A stretch of 48,114 nucleotides of DNA from a virus, in IMG/VR virus record IMGVR_UViG_3300037200_000025, positions 1-48,114 of that record; one strand, 5' to 3'. The notes below the pieces were generated by a model that was not told the origin of the DNA, ran no database searches, and saw only the letters and a program-made list of their open reading frames with translations. The position numbers and the translations under genes were made by a program. Shown in pieces: positions 24,751-31,550 of this stretch (position 1 is the stretch's first letter; the number at the start of each line of letters is the position of its first letter).

Positions 24751-24870
24751 GCCTGTTTGGCGGTGCAGGCTTATCATGGCTCTGACGGCTGAGGTCTGAT
24801 CGGCATGCCTGATCTTATTGCCGCATTTCTTTCTCCTGACATGACGCTTGCTCGCCATGGCGCGTGAAGC

Positions 24871-25155
24871 TCAATTAAACGGCTCGTACCCTACCGAAAG
24901 CGTTGCTCCGGTAGGGATATAGGCGTAGATCCCGGACAGCGAATACGGAGCCGTATCGTGCCCGACAGCCTGCACCGGCAGAAAGAATCCGCCCCCCGTG
25001 GGCACCGGCAGACCGAGCGTTGCGCCTACGGTCGAGCCGCCGATCCGCACCGTGCCCGTGCCCGATACGATGAACTGAATCCACCGGGCCGTGATGTTCG
25101 GTGAGGCGATCTGGACCGTCGTACTGGCCCCGGCGATATCGGGCAGGTTGTTCAT
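24871..25155 (-). CDS. small structural-type beta protein, 94 aa
   Basis: Start ATG 25155 (ATGA overlap with the J-domain gene); the longer frame lacks support. It reads MNNLPDIAGASTTVQIASPN, with glycine-rich strands (GTVRIGGSTVGATLGLPVPTGG, shortened here by context to a beta pattern) and a C-terminal GATLSVGYEPFN. A small virion decoration or neck protein is likely; family unknown. Confidence 0.55.
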   Translation of the reverse strand: MNNLPDIAGASTTVQIASPNITARWIQFIVSGTGTVRIGGSTVGATLGLPVPTGGGFFLPVQAVGHDTAPYSLSGIYAYIPTGATLSVGYEPFN

Positions 25156-25829
25156 AGACGCGATTTTACACCGAACATGTTGCCCAGTGTTATCGTCGGC
25201 ATTTCGCCGTACCGGATCGCCGCCCCCGGCGCGCCTTCCCACGTCGCCTCTTCGATCATCGCGAGCGCCATCTTTGCGGTTTCGATATTGCGCTGGATCG
25301 GCGCGAGGTTCGCCCGGTCCTTGCCGATCTGTTCGGCTACCATCGCGAGGATTACCGTCTTCGCGCCCTCTGCACCTTTCCAGCGCTTCTCAACGTTCGC
25401 CGCGGCCTTCTCTGCTTTCTCCAGCGCGCGTTCCACTTTCCGCACTTCGGTCTCGTTGGCCTTGATGTCGTTCTGGAGCACCAGGCGAATTCGACCGAGG
25501 ATGTCGAGGTTCTCACCGCCTTCGGCAATGACGCGGAACGCCGTGACCTTGATCGCGTCGAGTGCCCTGGCACGGAAAGCGCCGCCCGATTCGTTGGCGT
25601 CGATCCCGCAGGCGTCGTAAATCGTGCGGGTTGCCGGATTGCTCAGGATGTCAAAAGCGCGCTTCGCCGCCGTGAAAATCTCGTTTTCCACGCCGCCGCA
25701 CAGGTCGGGGTGATACGCCCTCGCGATGTTGAAGAACGCTGCGCGGATTTCGTCTACAGACGCCGATTCAGGGAGTCCGAGCGCCGCGTAGAGAGGCTTT
25801 GAGCTTGCCGACGTGCCGATGAGTTTCAC
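25152..25829 (-). CDS. J-domain (DnaJ-like) cochaperone, 225 aa
   Basis: Residues about 11-75 are a J-domain: LYAALGLPESASVDEIRAAF, then IARAYHPDLCGG with the HPD tripeptide that activates Hsp70 ATPase, then AAKRAFDILSNPATRTIYD. The rest is a long helical, coiled-coil region (EVRKVERALEKAEKAAANVE). It lacks the Gly/Phe and zinc regions of full DnaJ. Start is uncertain: GTG 25829 or the upstream TTG 25847. A J-domain protein within a head gene block suggests it brings host DnaK to capsid or portal assembly. Confidence 0.75.
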   Translation of the reverse strand: MKLIGTSASSKPLYAALGLPESASVDEIRAAFFNIARAYHPDLCGGVENEIFTAAKRAFDILSNPATRTIYDACGIDANESGGAFRARALDAIKVTAFRVIAEGGENLDILGRIRLVLQNDIKANETEVRKVERALEKAEKAAANVEKRWKGAEGAKTVILAMVAEQIGKDRANLAPIQRNIETAKMALAMIEEATWEGAPGAAIRYGEMPTITLGNMFGVKSRL

Positions 25830-25833
25830 TGAT

Positions 25834-26250
25834 CTATCGTAATGCAACGGCGATGGTTGCTTTTACCATCGAAGGAGCCTCTTCCCGATGCTGGTCGAAC
25901 GCGGGACGCAAATAGGGTTGCGAGGGCATTCCCGGCCAGTTCGGATCGTAGGGGCCGTCGCCCGCGCCCGCCGATGCCGCGCCGCGGATTCCCGTGCCGA
26001 ATTCCACGTAGACGGAGTGATCCGAGTCGTAGACGATTGCCGCCGTAAAGGTCTTTCCAGTGATGGCTACTTCGACGCGCCCGGACGCCTTGAGTTCGCC
26101 CGTATCCACGGCGACGAGTTCCTGCGAAGTCTGAAATACAAGGTTTGCCCAATCGGTTACGGCCTGTAATACAGCGTCGTCAATCGTCGCGGCGACGAAG
26201 CGGCCGCCGTCGCGCGGCTGGTAGCGGGCAAAACTTGTCAAGTTAATCAT
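25834..26250 (-). CDS. HK97 gp10-like head-tail/minor protein, 138 aa
   Basis: Contains VDTGELKASGRVEV, then YDSDHSVYVEFGTGIRG and MPSQPYLRPAFDQHR: the VDTGxLxxS...YxxYxExGT...QPFLxPA pattern of the HK97 gp10-like family. These sit at the neck or act as tail-component proteins. It overlaps the gene before it by ATGA. Confidence 0.75.
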   Translation of the reverse strand: MINLTSFARYQPRDGGRFVAATIDDAVLQAVTDWANLVFQTSQELVAVDTGELKASGRVEVAITGKTFTAAIVYDSDHSVYVEFGTGIRGAASAGAGDGPYDPNWPGMPSQPYLRPAFDQHREEAPSMVKATIAVALR

Positions 26251-26540
26251 CGGGTACCGTCGAGTTTGAGTCCTTCAAGTGTCGCCGCTGCAATACAGCA
26301 TTGACCTACCGGGCTGTCCGGATACCACTGAATCACCCAAAGGTTATCGGTATCAATCGCCTTCTGCATTTCTTCCGGTGATTCGAAATACTCTGCAAGC
26401 CCGTTGTTTTCCACGTATTCAGCAACGGTCGCGTAATCGTTTCGGTGCTCGTTGTGGCTTAGGGTCATCCCGCATTTGTAGGCAGGAAGCCGTATAGCCG
26501 CACCTGTCGAGAAAGAGACAGAAACCTCAGAAGAGTTCAT
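26247..26540 (-). CDS. hypothetical protein, 97 aa
   Basis: Start ATG 26540 shares ATGA with the upstream gene. MNSSEVSVSFSTGAAIRLPA, then HNEHRNDYATVAEYVENNG and WVIQWYPDSPVGQCC. Mixed alpha/beta, unrecognised. Its place between portal and gp10-like genes suggests a virion-assembly role. Confidence 0.6.
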   Translation of the reverse strand: MNSSEVSVSFSTGAAIRLPAYKCGMTLSHNEHRNDYATVAEYVENNGLAEYFESPEEMQKAIDTDNLWVIQWYPDSPVGQCCIAAATLEGLKLDGTR

Positions 26541-26755
26541 CCGCGCAACCTCAATACCTCTAATTGTACAACCGGGGTCCAGTGCCGCACACCTGCACCG
26601 GCATCGCGCGGCTTCCATTCGCATCCGCACTTCGGACAGGCCCACACCGTGACGCCTGCGAGTTTACCGGCTCGCGAATCCCGCGCGAAAGGCTTGTTGC
26701 AGCAGTCGTCTTGTTCGGCGATTTCGATGTAGCAGACCGGCGCTTCACTCTCCAC
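26537..26755 (-). CDS. zinc-ribbon protein, 72 aa (GTG start)
   Basis: GTG at 26755 overlaps the portal stop by 11 bases. CYIEIAEQDDCCNKPFARDS and CPKCGCEW supply two cysteine pairs, a zinc ribbon. Unknown role; it follows the portal gene. Confidence 0.6.
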   Translation of the reverse strand: MESEAPVCYIEIAEQDDCCNKPFARDSRAGKLAGVTVWACPKCGCEWKPRDAGAGVRHWTPVVQLEVLRLRG

Positions 26756-28766
26756 CTTTGGACTCCATGAGTTTCAGCATTACCATGACGCGCGCCATAG
26801 CCTCTTTGACGGCCTTGGCGGTAGGTTTGACAGGCGGAGCGCCGGGCGCCCCCGGTTCAGTGCCGGGTTCCGGTTCCGGATCATCCTTGCGCACCGGATC
26901 GTAGGCGTCAGGTCCGGTTTCCGGGTACTGATCCTCGATCAACTCGTCGTTATCGGGCAGTCCGATGACCTTGCCGAGCAGCCGCACGCTCTCTTTTTCG
27001 TCGGTTCCGACGACTTCGCCCATCGTGTTTCCCAAGGTCATCGCGTTCACGATTGCCGCCACTTCCGCCGGCACGTCGGCTTCGATGATGGTAGGGAAAT
27101 CGGCCATCACCTGAATCTGTTTCGTGTTCGTCGGGTCCGGGTTGTACTTCATGCGCCCAGATTCAGAGACGACGCGCGGACAATCCACGATCATCGGAAC
27201 TTCGTAGAGTGGAACTTTACTGCCGGATTCGTTGAGATTCAGCGCTGTGGCCTTGCGCTCTTTGAACGCTTCCATGAGCTTGCCGGACGGCGCACGGGAA
27301 CTGGCCTGCAGTTGGTATTTCGCAAGCTCTACGAGGTCTTCGCTCCAGACTTCCTGCTGCTCGCTGAAGTTCAGTTCCGTGGGCCGGTCGAGGCTTGTAG
27401 CGGTCGCCAGATTTGACGTGTTCATGTCGGCCCAGAACGACTCCGGGCAACCGAACACCATAGCCACCTGTAATTTGTATTCGCGGACCTTCGCCGGGTC
27501 GAATCCCGCGCCCTTCGTTTCGAACGCCTTCAGTTCCGTGCCTGGACCGCCCGCGAAGATCGCGCCAGCCACAGCCGTGGGGTTCTGATCCCAGAGGTCC
27601 GCGTTCGGCCCCACCGTCGTGCTCAACTGCGTTTTCGCGCCCTCCAGCGCCTGCTGACCGCCCTTCGTGGTGAGCAGCAGCGAGAACTGCGCCAGCGAAT
27701 TGTTGATGGTCATGCAGTCCTCGAGGAACCGCTGGACCGCCTTCGCCATGCCGAGCGCCGGGTAGATTAGGGGGAGCGCGAAATGCCACCACACCGGGAC
27801 GCTGGAGCACTTGCGGTGATAGACACGCGCGTTCCACTGGATATCGATGCCCTGCCACTGCGCCGGCAGATCGGAGCCAAAGGTATCAGGGTAATTTGCC
27901 GGGTCGAACTTCAGCGCCGGATACCAGGCCTTTCGCGCCTGCACTCGCAACGTGCCGTCTGCCGGATTGACTTCCTTCGCAACCCACTCGCGCCGATAGA
28001 ACCACGGCACACTCGAATCGTCGGGGTCGCACACGATATCGAGTATTTCCAGCGCGTCGAGCAACCGCACGTTGACTTCGCCGGTCGCGGTTTCGTCGGT
28101 GAAGTTGACCCAGAATATGTTGCCGTCCGTGAACTTGAGCCGGTGCGTCTCCGCAAGAGCCGTGTGACCGAGCACGCGCTTATTGCGCTCGCGCCAGTCC
28201 TTCAGTACCTGGTTGGCATCTTCGTCCGTGCTTGTGATTTCGACGCCGCGCCCGAACACGTACTGCGCCGAAACATTGATGCCGCGGTTCAGCATCGGGT
28301 CTTTCACGGCCCGCAGCCGCGCGATCAGGATTACCTGCTGGATCCCCCACCGCGTGAACTCCAGCCACGAGAGATTGGTTTCCCGGCGCCAGTCGATGTT
28401 CTGAAGCATCAGTTCAGTGTCGCCGTAGGCTCCCTGCGCCACAAACGGACTGGTGGATTCCCCGAGCTGGAGCGGAGTGGATTTCGGATCGTTGCGCAGC
28501 CGGTCGGCTTCCGGCATCCGCCACGGGCCTGTACCTCGCATCATGCTCATTTCGTACAGTTCGGCGTCGTTCTCGCGTTCGGTGCGGATGCGGTCGGCCT
28601 CGCGCGCCCGGTGCATCAAAACCTCGTTTGCGAGTGCGGCGTTCGTGCGCTCTAACGCCGCCTCACGCCGGATGCCGTCTGATGCCTGGCGGATGTAGGA
28701 TTCGAGCGGAGCCGCGGGCAGTGGAGAAGTGAAACGACGGACAAAGGAGCGCGCGGCTTCGAGCAT
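26745..28766 (-). CDS. portal protein, 673 aa
   Basis: ATG at 28766, six bases after a perfect TATAAT box; the upstream start at 28811 would overlap the divergent gene and is rejected. A typical lambda/HK97-type portal layout: N-terminal helices (about 30-90), a 'wing' with WLEFTRWGIQQVILIARLRA, the core DGNIFWVNFTDE-VRLLDALEILDIV, a stem/clip region rich in hydrophobic helices (WHFALPLIYPALGMAKAVQR), then helices with QVAMVFGCPESFWADMNTS and an acidic Pro/Gly-rich tail. Forms the dodecameric DNA gate at one capsid vertex. Confidence 0.85.
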   Translation of the reverse strand: MLEAARSFVRRFTSPLPAAPLESYIRQASDGIRREAALERTNAALANEVLMHRAREADRIRTERENDAELYEMSMMRGTGPWRMPEADRLRNDPKSTPLQLGESTSPFVAQGAYGDTELMLQNIDWRRETNLSWLEFTRWGIQQVILIARLRAVKDPMLNRGINVSAQYVFGRGVEITSTDEDANQVLKDWRERNKRVLGHTALAETHRLKFTDGNIFWVNFTDETATGEVNVRLLDALEILDIVCDPDDSSVPWFYRREWVAKEVNPADGTLRVQARKAWYPALKFDPANYPDTFGSDLPAQWQGIDIQWNARVYHRKCSSVPVWWHFALPLIYPALGMAKAVQRFLEDCMTINNSLAQFSLLLTTKGGQQALEGAKTQLSTTVGPNADLWDQNPTAVAGAIFAGGPGTELKAFETKGAGFDPAKVREYKLQVAMVFGCPESFWADMNTSNLATATSLDRPTELNFSEQQEVWSEDLVELAKYQLQASSRAPSGKLMEAFKERKATALNLNESGSKVPLYEVPMIVDCPRVVSESGRMKYNPDPTNTKQIQVMADFPTIIEADVPAEVAAIVNAMTLGNTMGEVVGTDEKESVRLLGKVIGLPDNDELIEDQYPETGPDAYDPVRKDDPEPEPGTEPGAPGAPPVKPTAKAVKEAMARVMVMLKLMESKGGE

Positions 28767-28772
28767 GAGCCG

Positions 28773-28780
28773 ATTATAAT
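28773..28780. promoter_or_regulatory. shared bidirectional -10 box, both transcripts predicted leaderless
   Basis: The octamer ATTATAAT reads TATAAT on both strands (28775-28780 rightward, 28778-28773 leftward). Six bases later in each direction is a start codon: GTG 28787 rightward, ATG 28766 leftward. No -35 box is evident on either side, so an activator, extended contacts or the phage sigma-like factor may help. Confidence 0.75.
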
Positions 28781-28786
28781 TCAGCG

Positions 28787-29506
28787 GTGAACTATTCTCC
28801 TTCGTCTGCATTTCGTGGTGAACTGCTGTGTTCTACGGTTGGCCGGCTTCTTGGAGACGCCTGGATGGTAGTTCCTTCCCTGATAGCCCTTCGCAGGCAC
28901 TCTTTCATCGAACTGATCTGCGGAACATACGCGCTGCCGGTCTTCGAGTGGGCGCGACACAATATCGAGGGAGCCGACTGGGAAATCGTTGATACCGTAG
29001 ACGATCCAGACGAGCCGGGACACCCGTACTGTCCAGGCTACGGAAGCATCGCGCTGGACCGTGCCGAAGCCGATCTGCGGAAACTTCACCCGTGCGTCCT
29101 CGGAGCCAAGGAGATTGGGATTGCCTACGGACGCTCCGACCAGCTTTTTCTAAAGAATCCGCCGAAGCCTACCGGCGACATCGTGATTCACCCCTACACG
29201 CGCCACGATTGGAAGAATTGCGATGGCGTTGTAGGGCAAGCCTGCTATCCATCCAGTCCGCGTGTAGTTGGCCTGCCAGACGAGCCCGGCGTGACAGTGA
29301 GCGAGTTCGGTGCGATCTGCACCGCGATCCTTGAGGCCCGCTACTTCGTCGGGGTGCTGAGTTCGTGGACCAACTTCGCCGCGATCTTTCAGAAGCGCCA
29401 GATTATCGCCTCATTCACCGAAGATGTTCCTGTGGTGAACCCGAACGCAATCGCGCTGTACCGGCCATCGCTGGAGCGGCTGCAAGCTACAATCGACGCC
29501 ATGTAA
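28787..29506 (+). CDS. GT9/heptosyltransferase-like glycosyltransferase, 239 aa
   Basis: GTG start six bases past TATAAT. The pattern LLGDAWMVVPSLIALRRH near the N-terminus and EARYFVGVLSSWTNFAAIFQ near the end resembles GT9 (ADP-heptose transferase) proteins: GDxxxxxPxLxALR and GxxSSWTHxAAxFxKP. The middle carries DIVIHPYTRHDWKNCDGVVG. It stands alone on the plus strand with its own promoter and two terminator hairpins after it, the hallmark of a moron. Possible role: changing host surface sugar to block other phages. Confidence 0.6.
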   Translation: MNYSPSSAFRGELLCSTVGRLLGDAWMVVPSLIALRRHSFIELICGTYALPVFEWARHNIEGADWEIVDTVDDPDEPGHPYCPGYGSIALDRAEADLRKLHPCVLGAKEIGIAYGRSDQLFLKNPPKPTGDIVIHPYTRHDWKNCDGVVGQACYPSSPRVVGLPDEPGVTVSEFGAICTAILEARYFVGVLSSWTNFAAIFQKRQIIASFTEDVPVVNPNAIALYRPSLERLQATIDAM

Positions 29507-29510
29507 AGCA

Positions 29511-29546
29511 AAAGGCCCGGTAGCCTTCAGAGCTTACCGAGCCTTT
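29511..29546. terminator. hairpin between convergent genes, leftward-type
   Basis: AAAGGC-CGGTA paired with TACCG-GCCTTT around a loop. Read leftward it is followed by TTTTGCTTT. It would stop leftward transcripts before they run antisense into the GT9-like gene. Confidence 0.55.
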
Positions 29547-29601
29547 GCCAGTTTCAGAAACTTCGTGCGCCGAAATCTATTTTACCAGTTTCGTGTGACA
29601 A

Positions 29602-29640
29602 CACAAAGGGCGATGCCCGAAGACATCGCCCTTTTTTGTG
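29602..29640. terminator. strong hairpin terminator with T-run, rightward-type
   Basis: CACAAAGGGCGATG (29602-29615) pairs with CATCGCCCTTTTTTGTG (29624-29640), ending in T6. On the leftward RNA the loop reads CUUCGG, a stable tetraloop, so it may work both ways. Confidence 0.8.
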
Positions 29641-29655
29641 CAGCGGCGATACGGG

Positions 29656-29764
29656 ACCGGATATTTCGCGTTACCGGATAACGTCGGTTTTCTACTCCAA
29701 CGCCGCACACCGGATCGCGAAACCCGGTCGCCGAAATCCCAGCATAAATCAGCGTTCACCGGAT
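29656..29764. repeat. four ACCGGAT direct repeats in a non-coding gap
   Basis: ACCGGAT at 29656, 29673, 29709 and 29758, all on the plus strand, in the stretch between the terminator and the next leftward gene (noncoding 29641-29774). An ACCGGAT-A-ATCCGGT palindrome also occurs at 30165-30179 near the next gene boundary. They could be iteron-like protein-binding sites, for example a replication or packaging element. No proof in the sequence. Confidence 0.5.
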
Positions 29765-29774
29765 TGCAAGCTAA

Positions 29775-30080
29775 TTACGGTGTTGGCGTGCCGAACGTGA
29801 ACACCAGCGCATCCGGAGGCCCGGTCAGAACGATTGTTACGCTTCCGCTAAGGCTGGACGGTGCCGTATTCGGAATCGTCGCGGTTGCCGTCGCCGATAG
29901 CGTTGCCGTGCCGGCTGCCACGCCGGTCAGAATGCCGCCCAGAGGATTTGAGGTATCGGGAGCGACGGTAAACACGGTCGAATCCGAGGAGGAAAGCGAG
30001 AGGTTGGAAAGTTGAGCGTTGAGCGTTGAAGCCGAAACGGTTACACCCACCGATTGACTCGAAAGCATCGTAAATGTCAT
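29775..30080 (-). CDS. Ig-like (Big2-type) domain protein, 101 aa
   Basis: Start ATG 30080 has AGGAG upstream; an in-frame ATG at 30185 (TAATG) is an alternative that adds 35 unlikely residues. MTFTMLSSQSVGVTVSASTL, SSDSTVFTVAPDTSNPLGG, VAAGTATLSATATATI: the bacterial Ig-like 2 pattern, with strands ending in VTIVLTGPP. Phage Ig-like proteins decorate the capsid or tail and stick to polysaccharide. Confidence 0.65.
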   Translation of the reverse strand: MTFTMLSSQSVGVTVSASTLNAQLSNLSLSSSDSTVFTVAPDTSNPLGGILTGVAAGTATLSATATATIPNTAPSSLSGSVTIVLTGPPDALVFTFGTPTP

Positions 30081-30184
30081 GTGGACTCCTTTGATTGTGA
30101 AGGTTGAGAGGTGGAAAGTGAAGACAAGCGAGTCTCGCCGCCACCGAAGCGATTGAAAGAGAAACCGGATAATCCGGTGGAGCA

Positions 30185-30328
30185 TTACGGGGTCGTAGGG
30201 ACCGGAGTAACCGGAGTAACCGGAGTTGTAGGGTTTATTTTCTCCGCCAGGATACCGATAAGGCCCTGAAGAAATTCGGCGCTGGCAGCTTTGGCTAGTT
30301 GAAGGAGAAGTTGTTCGAATGCACTCAT
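30185..30328 (-). CDS. small amphipathic protein with TPV repeats, 47 aa
   Basis: ATG at 30328, TAA at 30185-30187. The first 30 residues (MSAFEQLLLQLAKAASAEFL) form an amphipathic helix; the tail is TPVTPVTPVPTTP. The repeated DNA ACCGGAGTA codes this tail. A TAGAAT box six bases before the start suggests a leaderless promoter. Possibly a small virion or membrane-active peptide. Confidence 0.6.
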   Translation of the reverse strand: MSAFEQLLLQLAKAASAEFLQGLIGILAEKINPTTPVTPVTPVPTTP

Positions 30329-30334
30329 GCGCTC

Positions 30335-30340
30335 ATTCTA
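30335..30340 (-). promoter_or_regulatory. -10 box before the 47-aa gene, predicted leaderless
   Basis: Minus strand TAGAAT, six bases, ATG 30328. -35 region weak (TTCAGA at 18 bases). It fits the spacing rule seen elsewhere in this genome. Confidence 0.5.
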
Positions 30341-30344
30341 CACC

Positions 30345-30668
30345 TTAAAACCAGTGCTTCTGAATCGCGATATTGACTAGAGTGTAAGCCGCGCCCGCTA
30401 CCAGCGATATCACCGTCAGGGTCCGTGACCGCGTAGCGTTCTCTTCCGATAGTTCCCGGCTACGCCGTTCGGCCAGCTCCGCGATCGCACGCGCGGCCCC
30501 AACCTGTTCGGCCCGCGTGTTCACCAGCGTATCGAGGCTTGCCTTCATACGGTCCACGGAAGCATTCAGTTCGCCAAACCTTCGCACGTGGTCTTCGAGG
30601 CCGATCTTAAGTCCTTCAACCACACCTTCGAGTCTGGTGATTCTTTCAGTGCATCCCGTTTCAGCCAT
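30345..30668 (-). CDS. holin-like coiled-coil membrane protein, 107 aa
   Basis: Residues 1-80 are a coiled coil (ITRLEGVVEGLKIGLEDHV, LNASVDRMKASLDTLVNTR), then one hydrophobic helix RTLTVISLVAGAAYTLVNI and a short charged end. The layout resembles the XhlA group of phage holin-associated proteins. It sits next to a second small membrane gene, so a lysis pair is plausible. Confidence 0.6.
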   Translation of the reverse strand: MAETGCTERITRLEGVVEGLKIGLEDHVRRFGELNASVDRMKASLDTLVNTRAEQVGAARAIAELAERRSRELSEENATRSRTLTVISLVAGAAYTLVNIAIQKHWF

Positions 30669-30750
30669 GGTGTGAACTTTTGTACGAGCATAGCACTTCT
30701 ATGGCAATTTACCTTAAACTGAGGTGGAATTTATCACGAAGTCGCGCGGT

Positions 30751-30978
30751 TCAGGTTGGATTTTCTTTTTCGTCCGCGTGGCCCTGAAGATTGCCTTTGG
30801 CCTCGCGCGCATCAAGCATCTGCGACATCTTGCCGTTCACGTCCTGCCGAACGACTTCCACGCTTGCCGCGATTTCGGCGTGCTGAGAGTTGCGCGTGCT
30901 GCGGTTTATCAGAGCGATGACGATCTGGACGACGCCCAGAATTGCTGTAGTCCATACCCCGCCATCTGTAGCGCTCAC
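30751..30978 (-). CDS. small membrane protein with coiled coil, 75 aa (possible holin partner)
   Basis: GTG at 30978 overlaps the upstream TGA (GTGA). VWTTAILGVVQIVIALINRS is one membrane helix near the N-terminus; the rest is polar and helical. Opposite topology to the neighbour (N-terminal versus C-terminal membrane helix) suits a two-part lysis system. Nothing definitive. Confidence 0.55.
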   Translation of the reverse strand: MSATDGGVWTTAILGVVQIVIALINRSTRNSQHAEIAASVEVVRQDVNGKMSQMLDAREAKGNLQGHADEKENPT

Positions 30979-31121
30979 TTTGGAGGCTCCCGGTCAGGAA
31001 CGGAGCCGCGTCCACCGCATACCTGACAACGCTCGTCGTGTTTGGTTGTTCCGAATCCTTCGCAGTCGGCGCACACCTTGCGCTTCGGCGAAAGGTTCTC
31101 ATGAGGCTTGCGCTTATCCAT
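30975..31121 (-). CDS. stand-alone DnaJ-type zinc-finger protein, 48 aa
   Basis: ATG at 31121, TGA at 30975-30977, GTGA with the next gene. CADCEGFG (residues 17-24) and CQVCGGRG (32-39): two CxxCxGxG repeats spaced by seven residues, as in the DnaJ cysteine-rich region, with almost nothing else in the protein. In this genome the module also sits on four larger proteins. Confidence 0.75.
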   Translation of the reverse strand: MDKRKPHENLSPKRKVCADCEGFGTTKHDERCQVCGGRGSVPDREPPK

Positions 31122-31172
31122 GCAAGCAAGGATACCACCGGAAGAAAGCGGAGCGACGTGGCCCCGCTGCCT

Positions 31173-31457
31173 TCATTTAGCGACACTACCTCCGTTGACG
31201 GGGCCGCCGGTATCTGGCCTGCATCCCTGCGAATCCGGATGCTGCCCGCAGTACTTCACCGTTTCATCGTGACCTACTGGATGTGGCTCACTGAACGGGA
31301 AAGGTCCGCACGGAGGGCCACCGCAACCGCAGAAACATGGCGGAGGCCATAAGGAACATGGGTCCGGAAACTGAAATGCGAAGACTGACGACCCGGCCAG
31401 CGATAGCGCCATTGTGGCGAATACCGCACGAATTGCTAATGCCTTTAATGCTTTCAT
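31173..31457 (-). CDS. secreted Cys/Pro-rich protein, 94 aa
   Basis: MKALKALAIRAVFATMALSL and SSVFA are a Sec signal peptide. The mature part has many prolines and cysteines: PCSLWPPPCFCGCGGPPCGP, then YCGQHPDSQGC. Likely a disulfide-rich exported protein. The start is preceded by GGGAAATTAA; a small AGCCG/CGGCT hairpin lies further upstream. Function unknown. Confidence 0.65.
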   Translation of the reverse strand: MKALKALAIRAVFATMALSLAGSSVFAFQFPDPCSLWPPPCFCGCGGPPCGPFPFSEPHPVGHDETVKYCGQHPDSQGCRPDTGGPVNGGSVAK

Positions 31458-31550
31458 TTAATTTCCCTTTTTTAGCCGTAATGTTCGGCTGAATTCAGAG
31501 TAAAGATGAAATTAAACGTTAAGTGCTCAATACTGAACAGAGCGTGAATT

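Noticed and set aside
24751-24870. 20-aa frame (MPDLIAAFLSPD...) and GCCTG/CAGGC hairpin
   Set aside because: Too short, no ribosome site; hairpin lacks a T-run, so neither gene nor terminator is supported.
29577-29759. 60-aa open frame on the minus strand
   Set aside because: It runs through the strong terminator hairpin and the ACCGGAT repeats, has no ribosome site and no family look.
30200-30225. Tandem ACCGGAGTA repeat (three copies)
   Set aside because: It is coding: on the minus strand it writes the TPVTPVTPV tail of the 47-aa protein, so it needs no other explanation.
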